Shown here piece by piece: positions 26,567 through 35,700 of a DNA stretch of 64,000 nt. The notes under the pieces were generated by a model. The model made no database searches. It was not told where the DNA came from and saw only the letters and a program-made list of their open reading frames with translations. The stretch lies in contig JAWKKG010000004.1 of the NCBI GenBank assembly GCA_041393395.1, positions 62,001 to 126,000 on the forward strand, read 5' to 3'. Origin of the DNA: JAGQIB01 sp041393395. Its GTDB lineage: Bacteria > ARS69. How positions within the stretch are numbered: the stretch's first letter is position 1; each line of letters begins with the position of its first letter. The position numbers were made by a program, and so were the translations under genes.

Positions 26567-26572
26567 AGTATA
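26567..26572 (-). promoter_or_regulatory. Candidate -10 (TATACT) for the icmF-mutase-meaB operon
   Basis: TATACT on the minus strand, about 100 bp before the icmF ATG, in a 173-bp gap after the FlgD-tail gene. No convincing -35 lies 16-18 bp upstream. A stem CCGGGG/CCCCGG (about 26588-26616) just upstream may end the preceding gene. No cobalamin-riboswitch B12 box was seen. Confidence 0.35.
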
Positions 26573-26642
26573 GACGAGGGTTCCGGCCCCGGCATCCGGG
26601 GCAATCTACCCCGGAGCCGGCCGGAGGGAGGAGGGGAAACGG

Positions 26643-27590
26643 CTAGCGGACCCGGAGGACCGATCGGGTCTGCGAGGCACGTCCGGAACGGACCCGGACG
26701 AAATAGGCCGCAGCCGGAACGGGGCGGCCCGAGTCGTCGGTGCCGTCCCAGGTGCACTCGTTCGAGCGGGGGGACGCGTCCCCATCGACGAGCGTGCGGA
26801 CGCGGCGGCCTGCGACGTCGAAGACATCGATCCGAACCGGGGCGGCCTCCGAGCGACCCCAGCGCAGCGTCGTCCCATCTCTGAATGGGTTCGGGAACAA
26901 GAGCAGACGAGCGGATGGGGCGGAGCTCGCGACGACCCCGGTACCGGGGACTTGGTGGACCGCGACGAAGTAGTTGTCGATTCGCGCATCTTGCGTGATC
27001 GGCTCCGTGGTCGTGGTGCCGTTCAGGGTCACGAATCCGAACTCCAGCGGCCCGCCGCTCGGTGAGAAGTCCGGAGGGGTCGAGAGGTCCTGGATGTCGC
27101 GGAAGGCGTTCTCGCGCAGGCCACCCTGGTTCACGCCCATCCACGAATTGTTGCCGAGGTCCGGTACCACGGACGACGGCCCGATGTAGATCGTGTCGGA
27201 CTGGCGCACCATGAGATTCACGACGACACCACCACTGACTCCGCCCTCGAGAACCAGGACGTCGAGGGAGAAGTCGATCGTATCGATCGTGAACGTCGCA
27301 GGATCGATCACGGCGCCGACGAGGAAATGGCCGACCGCGACGTCGAGCGGATCCGAGACCCCGTCGCCCTCCGGCGTGCTGAAATCGACCCGCAGGTGCG
27401 CGCCGGGGTTCCCGCCCGTCGCCTCGTGGCCGATCGAGAAGAGCAGGTTGTTTCCGTCGTCGTAGACGATCTCGTGGGTCCAGCTCAGCGCCGGAAACTC
27501 GGTGTCTTCGAACGTGACGTCGGCGCGCGCGGGGGCGTGGGCGATCAGGGCCGCCAGGACTGCGAGCCCGATCGGGGTCGTTCGAGGCAT
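26643..27590 (-). CDS. Exported protein with FlgD-like C-terminal sorting tail
   Basis: 315 residues from ATG at 27590, with GAGGAG upstream. Signal peptide 'MPRTTPIGLAVLAALIAHAPARA' then a beta-rich body (about 24-225) with no recognised catalytic motif; it contains repeated 'DTIDFSLDVLVLEGG' and 'VVVNLMVRQSDTIYIG' text, suggesting a structural or adhesive surface domain. The last 85 residues are an FlgD/Ig-like tail: 'LFPNPFRDGTTLRW', 'VFDVAGRRVRTLVDG', 'WDGTDDSGRPVPAAAYFVRV', ending in 'VLRVR'. Such tails mark proteins sent across the outer membrane in FCB-group bacteria. It sits between two acyl-CoA operons with no evident functional link to them. Confidence 0.8.
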   Translation of the reverse strand: MPRTTPIGLAVLAALIAHAPARADVTFEDTEFPALSWTHEIVYDDGNNLLFSIGHEATGGNPGAHLRVDFSTPEGDGVSDPLDVAVGHFLVGAVIDPATFTIDTIDFSLDVLVLEGGVSGGVVVNLMVRQSDTIYIGPSSVVPDLGNNSWMGVNQGGLRENAFRDIQDLSTPPDFSPSGGPLEFGFVTLNGTTTTEPITQDARIDNYFVAVHQVPGTGVVASSAPSARLLLFPNPFRDGTTLRWGRSEAAPVRIDVFDVAGRRVRTLVDGDASPRSNECTWDGTDDSGRPVPAAAYFVRVRSGRASQTRSVLRVR

Positions 27591-27616
27591 CGTCGGCTCC
27601 TCGAGGGACGCCCGGA

Positions 27617-27638
27617 CCATGACCCCTTCGGGTCATGG
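27617..27638 (-). terminator. Perfect 9-bp stem-loop between cobalamin-binding gene and FlgD-tail gene
   Basis: CCATGACCC (27617-27625) pairs with GGGTCATGG (27630-27638) around a 4-base loop. It lies about 100 bp past the stop of the BtuF-like gene and just before the ribosome-binding site of the next minus-strand gene. It is either a terminator without a U-tract or a 5'-leader structure of the exported protein gene. Confidence 0.4.
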
Positions 27639-27735
27639 TGACGGGCGCGTCTTCTCCGAGGATTTGCCGGCGTGAACGGATCTCCCGCCGGCCCGCGGAG
27701 AACCCCGCGTACGGAGTCCTCCGGATCGGACAGTG

Positions 27736-28500
27736 CTACCCCAGCGCTTTCACCACGGCCCGCAGGTCCCGCAAACCCTCCACCAGGCGCGGCCCCGGCC
27801 GCCCCAGATGCCCCTCCGGGATCCGGAACACGCGCTTCTCCCGCACCGCCTTCATCCCCGCGCACCCGTCCCGCTCGAGCACCACGGACTCGCGGTACTT
27901 GGCCGGCGAGATCCCGCACCACGAGATCACCACCGCGTCCGGATCGATCGCCGCGAACTCGTCGTTCGACACGGGGCGACTTTTCACGGGTTCGTCCTCC
28001 AGCGGATTCCTCGCGCCGGCCAATCGCAGCAGGTCCGTCACCCAGCTGTCGCGGCCGGGAACGATCACCGGCTTGGGCCACCACTCGACCACGACCGTGG
28101 GGCGCGGCCCGGCCGCGGGGGAGGGGACCATCTCCGCCTCGAACTCGCGCGCGAGTGCCTCGCCGCGCTCCGCCACGCCCAGCGCGCGCGCGATGTCGCG
28201 GATGTCCCGCGCGACGTCTTCCAGCCGCTTCGGCTCGGGCGCGATCACGGGGAGTCCGGCCGCGGTGAGCGACTCCACGACCTTCTCGTGTCCGGGCACG
28301 GTGAGCGACGCGATCACGAGATCGGGGGACAGCGCCGCGATGCGGGTCGGATCCGGTGAGAGATCGGGGCCGACACGGGAAACGCCGGCCACGACGTCTT
28401 CCGGCCAGTCCGAGTGATCGTCCACGCCCACGAGCCGGTCCGCGCACCCGAGCGCGCACACGATCTCGGTGTTCGAGCAGGTCGTGGTGACGACTCGCAA
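27736..28500 (-). CDS. BtuF-like cobalamin-binding protein without signal peptide
   Basis: 254 residues. Periplasmic-binding-protein fold of the BtuF/FepB class: 'VGVDDHSDWPEDV', 'PRVGPDLSPDPTRIAALSPD'-type text ('VGPDLSPDPTRIAALSPDLV'), 'VVISWCGISPAKY' and 'VREKRVFRIPEG'. Family members bind vitamin B12 for uptake. Unusually, no signal peptide or lipobox precedes the fold: the start is TTG at 28500 (GGGAGA upstream) and the first residues 'MRVVTTTCSNTEIVCALG' already belong to the first strand. It follows the epimerase after 32 bp, in an operon ending in B12-dependent metabolism. A cytoplasmic cobalamin or metal-binding role is possible. Confidence 0.78.
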   Translation of the reverse strand: MRVVTTTCSNTEIVCALGCADRLVGVDDHSDWPEDVVAGVSRVGPDLSPDPTRIAALSPDLVIASLTVPGHEKVVESLTAAGLPVIAPEPKRLEDVARDIRDIARALGVAERGEALAREFEAEMVPSPAAGPRPTVVVEWWPKPVIVPGRDSWVTDLLRLAGARNPLEDEPVKSRPVSNDEFAAIDPDAVVISWCGISPAKYRESVVLERDGCAGMKAVREKRVFRIPEGHLGRPGPRLVEGLRDLRAVVKALG

Positions 28501-28532
28501 TTGCCGTCTCCCGTCGGCGGCCCGGAGGGAAC

Positions 28533-28937
28533 CTACGCGCGCTCGCAGAGCTCGATGAGGATGCCACCCGTGGACTTCGGGTGCAGGAACGCGATCTTCG
28601 CGCCGCCCGCTCCGATTCGGGGCCTCCGGTCGATCAGTCGCACGCCTTTCTCCTCGAGCTCCTCGAGTGCGGCCTCGAGGTCGTCGACCCGCAGCGTGAG
28701 GTGATGGATCCCCGCGCCACGCTTGGCGACGTACTTTCCGATCGGTCCCTCGGGATCCGTGGACTCCAGCAGCTCCAGGTCCGAGCCGCCCACGTTCAGC
28801 TTGACCACGCGCACGTGCTGATCCGCGACGAGCTCCTCTTCCTCCACCGGCAGGCCGAGGACCTCGGAGAAGACGCGTCGCGCCTCCGCGAGATCCTCGA
28901 CCGCGATGCCGAGATGATCGATGCCGGTCAGCTTCAT
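28533..28937 (-). CDS. mce: Methylmalonyl-CoA epimerase
   Basis: 134 residues, the usual length. Glyoxalase/VOC fold with the two beta-alpha-beta-beta-beta halves: 'GIDHLGIAVEDLAEARRVF' (metal His), 'VKLNVGGSDLELLE' (Glu), 'GAGIHHLTLRVDDLEAAL' (metal His) and 'STGGILIELCE' (Glu). It converts (S)- to (R)-methylmalonyl-CoA between propionyl-CoA carboxylase and the mutase. ATG at 28937 overlaps the BCCP stop (ATGA), so the two are coupled. Confidence 0.95.
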   Translation of the reverse strand: MKLTGIDHLGIAVEDLAEARRVFSEVLGLPVEEEELVADQHVRVVKLNVGGSDLELLESTDPEGPIGKYVAKRGAGIHHLTLRVDDLEAALEELEEKGVRLIDRRPRIGAGGAKIAFLHPKSTGGILIELCERA

Positions 28938-29502
28938 GCCGCGTGTCCGTCCGGGGAAGGTTGGCCGTCGGTCGGGGCTGCGCCGAGCTTCACCAGCACG
29001 TCGCCTCCCGACACCGTGTCGCCGACGTTCACGAGGATCGCCTCGACCACGCCGTCGCCCTCGGCCATGAGCTCGTTCTGCATCTTCATCGCCTCCACCA
29101 CGATCACCGGCTGTCCGGCTACGATCAGATCGCCCACGTTCACCGGAATCCCGACCACGATGCCGGGCATCGGCGCCTCGATCACGCTCGCCCCGCCGGT
29201 CGCCGCCGCTCCGAACGTGCTGAGCGCCTTGCTGACCTCGTCGTAAACCGTCACGTCGATCTTCTCGCCGTCCAGCCACACCGTGACCTTGGCGCCGTCG
29301 CGCGCGAGCACCATCTCGCGGCTGTGGCCGTTGAGCACGAGCGAGTGCAGCGAAGCGCCGGCGAGATCCACGAAGTCGGCATCGACCGGCTGGCCGTCCA
29401 GCTCCACGCGGGTGATACCGCCCGCCGCGGCCTCGGTGATGTCCACCGTGCGCTCCTGCCCCTGGATCGTGGCGTAGTAGCGAATCGTCGGTTTGTTCGC
29501 GG

Positions 29503-29506
<4 letters not shown>
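28934..29506 (-). CDS. Biotin carboxyl carrier subunit of acyl-CoA carboxylase (BT-BCCP)
   Basis: 190 residues. C-terminal biotinyl domain with the biotin lysine in 'VEAMKMQNEL' and 'GIVVGIPVNVGDLIVAGQPV'. The first about 100 residues form a beta-rich linker domain like the BT domain of propionyl-CoA carboxylase alpha chains. In most such enzymes BC, BT and BCCP form one alpha chain; here BC is separate. The start ATG at 29506 overlaps the biotin carboxylase stop by four bases (ATGA). Confidence 0.92.
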
Positions 29507-31023
<1,517 letters not shown>

Positions 31024-31045
31024 TTCGCCTCCTCGAGCCCGCGGC

Positions 31046-32617
31046 CTAGAGCGGGATGTTGCCGTGCTTCTTGGACGGGAGTGCTTGCTGCTTGTGTCGC
31101 AGCGCCTCCAGCGCCGTCACCAGGTGGCGGCGCGTGTTCATGGGCTGGACCACGTTGTCGATGTAGCCGTAGCTCGCGGCGATGTACGGGTTCGCGAACT
31201 TCTCGTTGTACTCGTCCACGAGCTGCTTCTCCTTCGCGGCCGGATCGCTCGCCTCCTTGATCTCGCGCCGGTTGATGATCCGCACGGCGCCCTGGGCGCC
31301 CATCACGGCGAGCTCAGCCGTGGGCCACGCGATGTTGAAATCCGCGCGGAGGTGCTTGGACGCCATGACGTCGTAGGCCCCGCCGTACGCCTTGCGCGTG
31401 ATCACGGTGAGCTTCGGCACCGTGGCCTCCGCGTACGCGTACAGCAGCTTTGCGCCGTGGCGGATGATGCCGCCCCACTCCTGTGCGGTGCCGGGCAGGA
31501 AGCCGGGCACGTCCTCGAACGTCACGATGGGGACGTTGAAGGCGTCGCAGAAGCGGACGAAGCGGGCGCCCTTCACCGAGGCGTCGATGTCGAGCACGCC
31601 GGCGAGGTGCTTCGGCTGATTCGCCACGATGCCGATCACGCGGCCGTTGAGGCGCGCGAATCCGATCACGATGTTGCGCGCGAACTCCGGCTGGATCTCC
31701 AGGAAGTCGGAGTCGTCCACGATGGGGAGGAAGGCGTCGCGGATGTCGTACGGCTTGTTCGCGTCGTTCGGCACGACGTGATTCAGCGACTCCTCCACGC
31801 GGTCCGGGGCGTCGTTCGGGGAGACGAACGGCGGATCCTCGGTGTTGTTGCTCGGCATGAACGACAGCAGGCGGCGCGTGAGCGCGAGCACGTCCTTCTC
31901 GGCCGGCGCCCGCAGGTGAGCCACGCCGCTCTTGGAGGTATGGGTCTTCGCACCGCCGAGGTCCTCGAACGTCACGTCCTCGTTCGTCACCGCCTTGATC
32001 ACGTCGGGGCCGGTGATGAACATGTGGCTCGTGCCCTCGGTCATGATCGTGAAGTCCGTGATCGCGGGGGAATACACGGCGCCGCCCGCGCACGGTCCGA
32101 GGATCGCGGAGATCTGGGGGACCACGCCGGAGGCGAGGGTGTTGCGGAGGAAGACGTCGGCGTAGGCGCCGAGCGACAGCACGCCTTCCTGGATGCGGGC
32201 GCCGCCGGAATCGTTCAGGCCGATCACGGGCGCGCCCTGCTCCATGGCGAGGTCCATGATCTGGCAGATCTTCTTGCCGTTCGCCTCGGACATCGTGCCG
32301 CCGAACACCGTGAAGTCCTGCGCGAACACGAAGACCGTCCGGCCGTCGATCTTGCCGAAGCCGGACACCACGCCGTCTCCGATGATCTTGCGGCCGCCCA
32401 TCCCGAAGTCGTCGGTGCGATGAGTGACGAAGAAGCCGAGCTCCTCGAACGATCCGCGATCGAGCAGCATCTCGAGTCGCTCGCGGGCCAGGAGCTTCCC
32501 GGCCTCGTGCACCTTCGCGATGCGTTCCTCGCCTCCGGCGCGGAACGCTTCCTCCCGCTTGGCTTTGAGCAGCTCCAGCCGGTCGACGCCGGCGGGGACG
32601 GTGGTTTCGGCACTCAC
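31046..32617 (-). CDS. pccB: Propionyl-CoA carboxylase, carboxyltransferase (beta) subunit
   Basis: 523 residues. Two crotonase-like halves: 'RDDFGMGGRK'-type N-half ('HRTDDFGMGGRKIIGDGVVS', 'GLNDSGGARIQEGV', 'ISAILGPCAGGAVYSPA') and C-half ('GIVANQPKHLAGVLDIDA', 'VPGFLPGTAQEWGGIIRHGA'). After 'KAYGGAY' comes Asp ('GGAYDVMASKHL'), the residue that in PccB-type enzymes selects propionyl-CoA; acetyl-CoA enzymes usually have Ile there. The GTG start at 32617 overlaps the preceding stop by four bases (GTGA). It transfers CO2 from biotin to propionyl-CoA, giving (S)-methylmalonyl-CoA. Confidence 0.94.
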   Translation of the reverse strand: MSAETTVPAGVDRLELLKAKREEAFRAGGEERIAKVHEAGKLLARERLEMLLDRGSFEELGFFVTHRTDDFGMGGRKIIGDGVVSGFGKIDGRTVFVFAQDFTVFGGTMSEANGKKICQIMDLAMEQGAPVIGLNDSGGARIQEGVLSLGAYADVFLRNTLASGVVPQISAILGPCAGGAVYSPAITDFTIMTEGTSHMFITGPDVIKAVTNEDVTFEDLGGAKTHTSKSGVAHLRAPAEKDVLALTRRLLSFMPSNNTEDPPFVSPNDAPDRVEESLNHVVPNDANKPYDIRDAFLPIVDDSDFLEIQPEFARNIVIGFARLNGRVIGIVANQPKHLAGVLDIDASVKGARFVRFCDAFNVPIVTFEDVPGFLPGTAQEWGGIIRHGAKLLYAYAEATVPKLTVITRKAYGGAYDVMASKHLRADFNIAWPTAELAVMGAQGAVRIINRREIKEASDPAAKEKQLVDEYNEKFANPYIAASYGYIDNVVQPMNTRRHLVTALEALRHKQQALPSKKHGNIPL

Positions 32618-33489
32618 TTTGCGGCCTCCCGCGTGACCGGGTTTTCCAGCACGCCGAGTCCTTCGATCTCGCAGCGGATGCGCTGGCCCGGTTGGATGAA
32701 CACCTTCGGCTCCCGGTACACGCCCACCCCGGAGGGGGTGCCGGTCGCGATCACGTCGCCCGGCTCGAGCGTCATGCCGCGCGACGCGTACGCCACGAGC
32801 TCCGGCACGGAGTGCACGAGATCGGACGTGCGCGCGTCCTGGCGCGTCTCGCCATCTACGGACAGCGTGATGCGCAGGTCGCCGGGATTCGAGACTTCGT
32901 CCTTCGTGACGATCGCGGGGCCGAGCGGACAGAACGTGTCGAAGCCCTTGGCCCGCGAGTACTGCACGTCGTCCTTCTGGACCTTGCGATCGGTGAAGTC
33001 GTTCAGGATCGTGTAGCCCGCGATGTACATGTTCGCGCGGGTCGCCTTGACGTTCTTGGCCGTCTTCCCGATCACCACCGCGAGCTCGACCTCGGGGTCC
33101 GTGTGCTCGCAGAACTCCGGGATCACGATCTCCTCGCCGGGTCCGATGATCGCGGTATGCGGCTTGAGGAACAGGCGCGGGCGCTCGGGCGGCTGCTTGC
33201 TCTGCTCCTCCGCGTGCGCGCGGTAGTTGAGACCGGCGCAGAGGATCTTCCCGGGCCGGACGAGCGGCGCGTGCAGGCGAACGTCGGCGGCGGGTCGCCG
33301 GGTGCGCGTAACGGCCCGCGCCTCGAGATCCATCAGCGCCTGCAGGCCGCCCCCGAACAGACCTTCGAGGCCGGTGCCGGGGGCCAGACCGGCCTCCTCG
33401 GCGGTGCCGGCGTCGGCGACCATTCCGTCGATCAGGAGCCCGAAGCGGACCCCGTTCGTGTCAGTGTGCGACCAGCGAACGATGTGCAT
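32614..33489 (-). CDS. Fumarylacetoacetate hydrolase-family protein
   Basis: 291 residues from ATG at 33489. FAH fold core: 'PGKILCAGLNYRAHAEE', metal-binding acids in 'HTDPEVELAVVIGK' (Glu, Glu) and 'GYTILNDFTDRKVQ' (Asp), then 'GFDTFCPLGPAIV' and 'GDVIATGTPSGVGV'. Members hydrolyse or isomerise beta-diketo acids (fumarylpyruvate, acylpyruvates, 5-oxohexenedioates). It is the first gene of the propionyl-CoA carboxylase operon, so it may supply acyl-CoA precursors; the substrate cannot be read from sequence. Confidence 0.88.
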   Translation of the reverse strand: MHIVRWSHTDTNGVRFGLLIDGMVADAGTAEEAGLAPGTGLEGLFGGGLQALMDLEARAVTRTRRPAADVRLHAPLVRPGKILCAGLNYRAHAEEQSKQPPERPRLFLKPHTAIIGPGEEIVIPEFCEHTDPEVELAVVIGKTAKNVKATRANMYIAGYTILNDFTDRKVQKDDVQYSRAKGFDTFCPLGPAIVTKDEVSNPGDLRITLSVDGETRQDARTSDLVHSVPELVAYASRGMTLEPGDVIATGTPSGVGVYREPKVFIQPGQRIRCEIEGLGVLENPVTREAAK

Positions 33490-33543
33490 GCGTTCCTTCC
33501 GGGGCGGCCGTCCGGCGCGGCGGGGCCGGCCGGTTCGGGACCA

Positions 33544-33572
33544 GAAACGAAAGGGCCGCGCGCGAGCGGCCC
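33544..33572 (-). terminator. Intrinsic terminator candidate upstream of the FAH operon
   Basis: GGGCCGC (33553-33559) and GCGGCCC (33566-33572) form a 7-bp stem; on the minus strand the stem is followed by TTTCGTTTC (33552-33544). Good candidate for the end of the DUF1579-like transcript. Confidence 0.5.
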
Positions 33573-33613
33573 CGGGAATCGAAACGCCCTCCGCGAGGAA
33601 GGACGGATGCGAA

Positions 33614-33645
33614 GGCCGACCGGAGGCACGCGCCCCCGGTCGGCC
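33614..33645 (-). terminator. 10-bp G+C-rich stem-loop after the DUF1579-like gene
   Basis: GGCCGACCGG (33614-33623) and CCGGTCGGCC (33636-33645) pair perfectly, starting 6 bp past the stop of the minus-strand gene at 33652. With the second stem at 33553-33572 it forms a double terminator. Confidence 0.55.
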
Positions 33646-33651
33646 GAAAAC

Positions 33652-34281
33652 CTAGGAGCTCTTGACGCGCTGGTACGTGATCTCGAGCACGCGGTTCATC
33701 TCGCCGCCGGGCCCGTTCATGAACATCTCGAACAGGTACGAATCCGGACCGAGGATCTTCGACTTCATGGTGTAGGCCACGTTGCCCATCATCGGGTCCG
33801 GGAACGTTCCCGTCAGCACCATGTTGCCCTCGGCATCCTTGTTGCCGGTGGAGTACATGACGCCGGTGCCCATGGTGTCGAACCACAGGTTGTAGTGCTC
33901 CTTCTTCACGTTGTCGTAGCCGCTGAGCGAGAGTCCCTCGAACGGAAGGCCCATCATCTCGCTCTTCGTGGTGGAGTGGAGGAAGCGCCCGCCCATGAAC
34001 ATCTCTCCGTGCGCGGTGCCGGTGGAGACCTGGGGCTCGCCCTCGCCCATCATCCAGCTCTTGCTCGTGAGCTTCCAGTCGCCCACGAAGTACTCCATCT
34101 CCTTGTGTTCCGGGCCCGGCATCATGGTCTTCTGCCAGGCTTCCATCATGGCGGCCTCGTCCATGGCCGGCATGTCATGGCCGTGGCCTTCGTGGCCATG
34201 GCCCTCGTGCCCGTCCTGCGCGGGGGCGGCCGAAACGGCCAGGAGGACGGCAAACAGCGAGGTACTCAGGATCTTGCGCAA
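33652..34281 (-). CDS. Exported DUF1579-like protein with His/Met-rich linker
   Basis: 209 residues. The start is taken as TTG at 34281, behind GGGAG at a normal distance, because it places the signal peptide 'MRKILSTSLFAVLLAVSAAPAQ' at the N-terminus. Right after the cut comes a metal-ligand-rich stretch, 'HEGHGHEGHGHDMPAMDEAAM'-like (five His in twelve residues, then several Met). The rest ('EYFVGDWKLTSKSWM', 'GGRFLHSTTKSEMMGLPFEG', 'GYDNVKKEHYNLWFDTMGTG', 'ILGPDSYLFEMFM') matches the DUF1579 beta-barrel family, of unknown function. The A/T-rich upstream side borders the insertion sequence, which did not interrupt it. Confidence 0.75.
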   Translation of the reverse strand: MRKILSTSLFAVLLAVSAAPAQDGHEGHGHEGHGHDMPAMDEAAMMEAWQKTMMPGPEHKEMEYFVGDWKLTSKSWMMGEGEPQVSTGTAHGEMFMGGRFLHSTTKSEMMGLPFEGLSLSGYDNVKKEHYNLWFDTMGTGVMYSTGNKDAEGNMVLTGTFPDPMMGNVAYTMKSKILGPDSYLFEMFMNGPGGEMNRVLEITYQRVKSS

Positions 34282-34355
34282 AGGAAACTCCCGGTTTGTT
34301 GCCCTGCCATCGATACGGACTACCCACAACGACCGCCGGGGATCCTAGCAGGGTG

Positions 34356-34379
34356 GATTGTGGTTCGCACTCTGTGTTT
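34356..34379 (+). repeat. Left terminal inverted repeat of the insertion sequence
   Basis: GATTGTGGTTCG then CAC then TCTGTGTTT. Its partner at the right end reads, on the minus strand, GATTGTGGTTCG then GAG then TCTGTGTTT. Two mismatches in 24. Confidence 0.85.
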
Positions 34380-34406
34380 GGCCCGGATCTTTCATGGATC
34401 CGGGCT

Positions 34407-35501
34407 ATGCCATCTGATGTCTCCGGCTTCCGGCCGCCCTTCTGTCCGAACCCGAGCTGCCCAAACCATTGGGCCAGAAGTACTTGGGGCTATCGGAAGA
34501 TCGGCTTCTCGCCCCCCGATCGGTGGGGGTGTAGACACCAGAGGTATCAATGCAAGTTCTGTCAGCGCGCCTTCAGTGTACGGTCGTTCCACCCCACGTA
34601 CTGGATGAAGAGACCTGACCTGCTCATTCCCGTGTTCCTGCGGCTCGTGGGATGCTCCGGCTTCCGCCAGATCGCCAGGGAACTCGGTGTCTCCCACACC
34701 ACGGTCATGCGCATCGCGGAGCGGCTTGGTCGCCACTGCCTGCTCTACCAGTGGCAGCAAGTGCGGGATCTCGAGCTCGCCGAGACCGTGGTCATCGACG
34801 GCTTCGAGAGCTTCGCGCACTCGCAGTTCTATCCGTGTCATCTGAATCTCGCGGTCGGCGCAGAGAGTCACTTCACGTACGCGTTCACGGAGGCGGAGCT
34901 TCGCCGCAAGGGAAGCATGACGGAGTGGCAGAAGCGGCGACGGGTCGAGCTGGAGCGGGAGCACGGTCGCCCCGATCCGAAGGCGATCGAGAAGAGTGTC
35001 GCGGACCTGGTATCGATGCTTCCTTCGTCGTCGGCCGCGCTGTCGGTGCACACAGATGAGCACCCGGCATATCCGCGGGCGTTTCGGCGGAGCAAGCGGC
35101 GGGTGCGGCACGCTCAGACTCCATCCGTCGAGGCACGAGTTCCTTCGAACCCCCTGTTTCCCGTCAACCTGGCAGACCTTCTGATCCGGCACTCGGGAGC
35201 GAACCACAAGCGGGAGACGATCGCGTTCTCGAAGACCCTTCAGAATGCAGTCGAGCGACTCGCGATCTTCGTGGTGTGGCGGAACTTCGCCAAGTCGTTC
35301 TCGGAGAAAGTCCAGGACGCGACGCCGGCGATGCGGGCGGGAGTGGCTCGCGCGAAACGAACGGTGCACGAGATTCTCGGCTCACGCCTGTTCGTATCCA
35401 AGATTGCGCTGCCGGCGCGTTGGGCGGGCTACTACCGTCGCGAGGTGGTGACACTCCCCCGGGGGCGATCGAGACCGCACCGACTCCGATACGTCGATTG
35501 A
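34407..35501 (+). CDS. DDE transposase with N-terminal zinc ribbon
   Basis: 364 residues from ATG at 34407, 28 bp inside the left terminal repeat. Zinc ribbon 'FCPNPSCPNH' and 'YQCKFCQRAF' (about 12-55), HTH 'GFRQIARELGVSHTTVMRI' (about 85-105), then an RNase-H-like catalytic core: first Asp in 'ETVVIDGFESF', second Asp in 'SVHTDEHPAYPRAF', and the probable Glu in 'NHKRETIAFSKTLQ' before 'LAIFVVWRNFAKSF'. The frame is intact, so the element may be active. No good ribosome-binding site precedes the ATG, as is common for transposases. Closest by layout to IS1/IS1595-like transposases; the family assignment is uncertain. Confidence 0.8.
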   Translation: MPSDVSGFRPPFCPNPSCPNHWARSTWGYRKIGFSPPDRWGCRHQRYQCKFCQRAFSVRSFHPTYWMKRPDLLIPVFLRLVGCSGFRQIARELGVSHTTVMRIAERLGRHCLLYQWQQVRDLELAETVVIDGFESFAHSQFYPCHLNLAVGAESHFTYAFTEAELRRKGSMTEWQKRRRVELEREHGRPDPKAIEKSVADLVSMLPSSSAALSVHTDEHPAYPRAFRRSKRRVRHAQTPSVEARVPSNPLFPVNLADLLIRHSGANHKRETIAFSKTLQNAVERLAIFVVWRNFAKSFSEKVQDATPAMRAGVARAKRTVHEILGSRLFVSKIALPARWAGYYRREVVTLPRGRSRPHRLRYVD

Positions 35502-35539
35502 TCTCCTAGTCCCGTGGATGGCACGTGTCCGGCGCGCGA

Positions 35540-35563
35540 AAACACAGACTCCGAACCACAATC
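35540..35563 (-). repeat. Right terminal inverted repeat of the insertion sequence
   Basis: AAACACAGA-CTC-CGAACCACAATC on the plus strand, the inverted partner of 34356-34379. It lies 38 bp past the transposase stop. Confidence 0.85.
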
Positions 35564-35604
35564 AGGGCAGGAAAGCGGCTCCCTGGGCCCCCGGAGACGC
35601 CCGC

Positions 35605-35633
35605 TTGACCAACAGCTGGCGTCGCCATACCGT
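35605..35633 (+). promoter_or_regulatory. Candidate sigma-70 promoter of the thiolase gene
   Basis: TTGACC (35605-35610), 17-bp spacer, TACCGT (35628-35633), about 70 bp before the thiolase ATG and just outside the right end of the insertion sequence. Confidence 0.4.
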
Positions 35634-35700
35634 AACCGGTTGATCTATTGGAAGATGCACCGGACACCGGCCCCCCGGGCCGTCGACCGAAAGGAAGCCG

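Larger units (their letters stand above)
34356..35563 (+). mobile_element. Complete insertion sequence, 1208 bp, with DDE transposase
   Basis: Bounded by 24-bp imperfect terminal inverted repeats (22 of 24 identical) at 34356-34379 and 35540-35563, around one transposase gene. Its base composition is visibly less G+C-rich than the neighbours. No exact target-site duplication is visible: the flanks share only AGGG (34350-34353 and 35564-35567). Family is tentative, an IS1/IS1595-like group by transposase layout. Confidence 0.8.

Noticed and set aside
26470..26642. Cobalamin riboswitch before icmF
   Set aside because: No B12 box or four-way junction could be found in the 173-bp gap; only G+C stems and a -10-like TATACT.
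34392..35369. Minus-strand frame over the transposase
   Set aside because: Antisense shadow; no motif, no start signal.
34346..35571. Target-site duplication of the insertion sequence
   Set aside because: Flanking bases share only AGGG and at different distances from the repeat ends; not accepted as a duplication.
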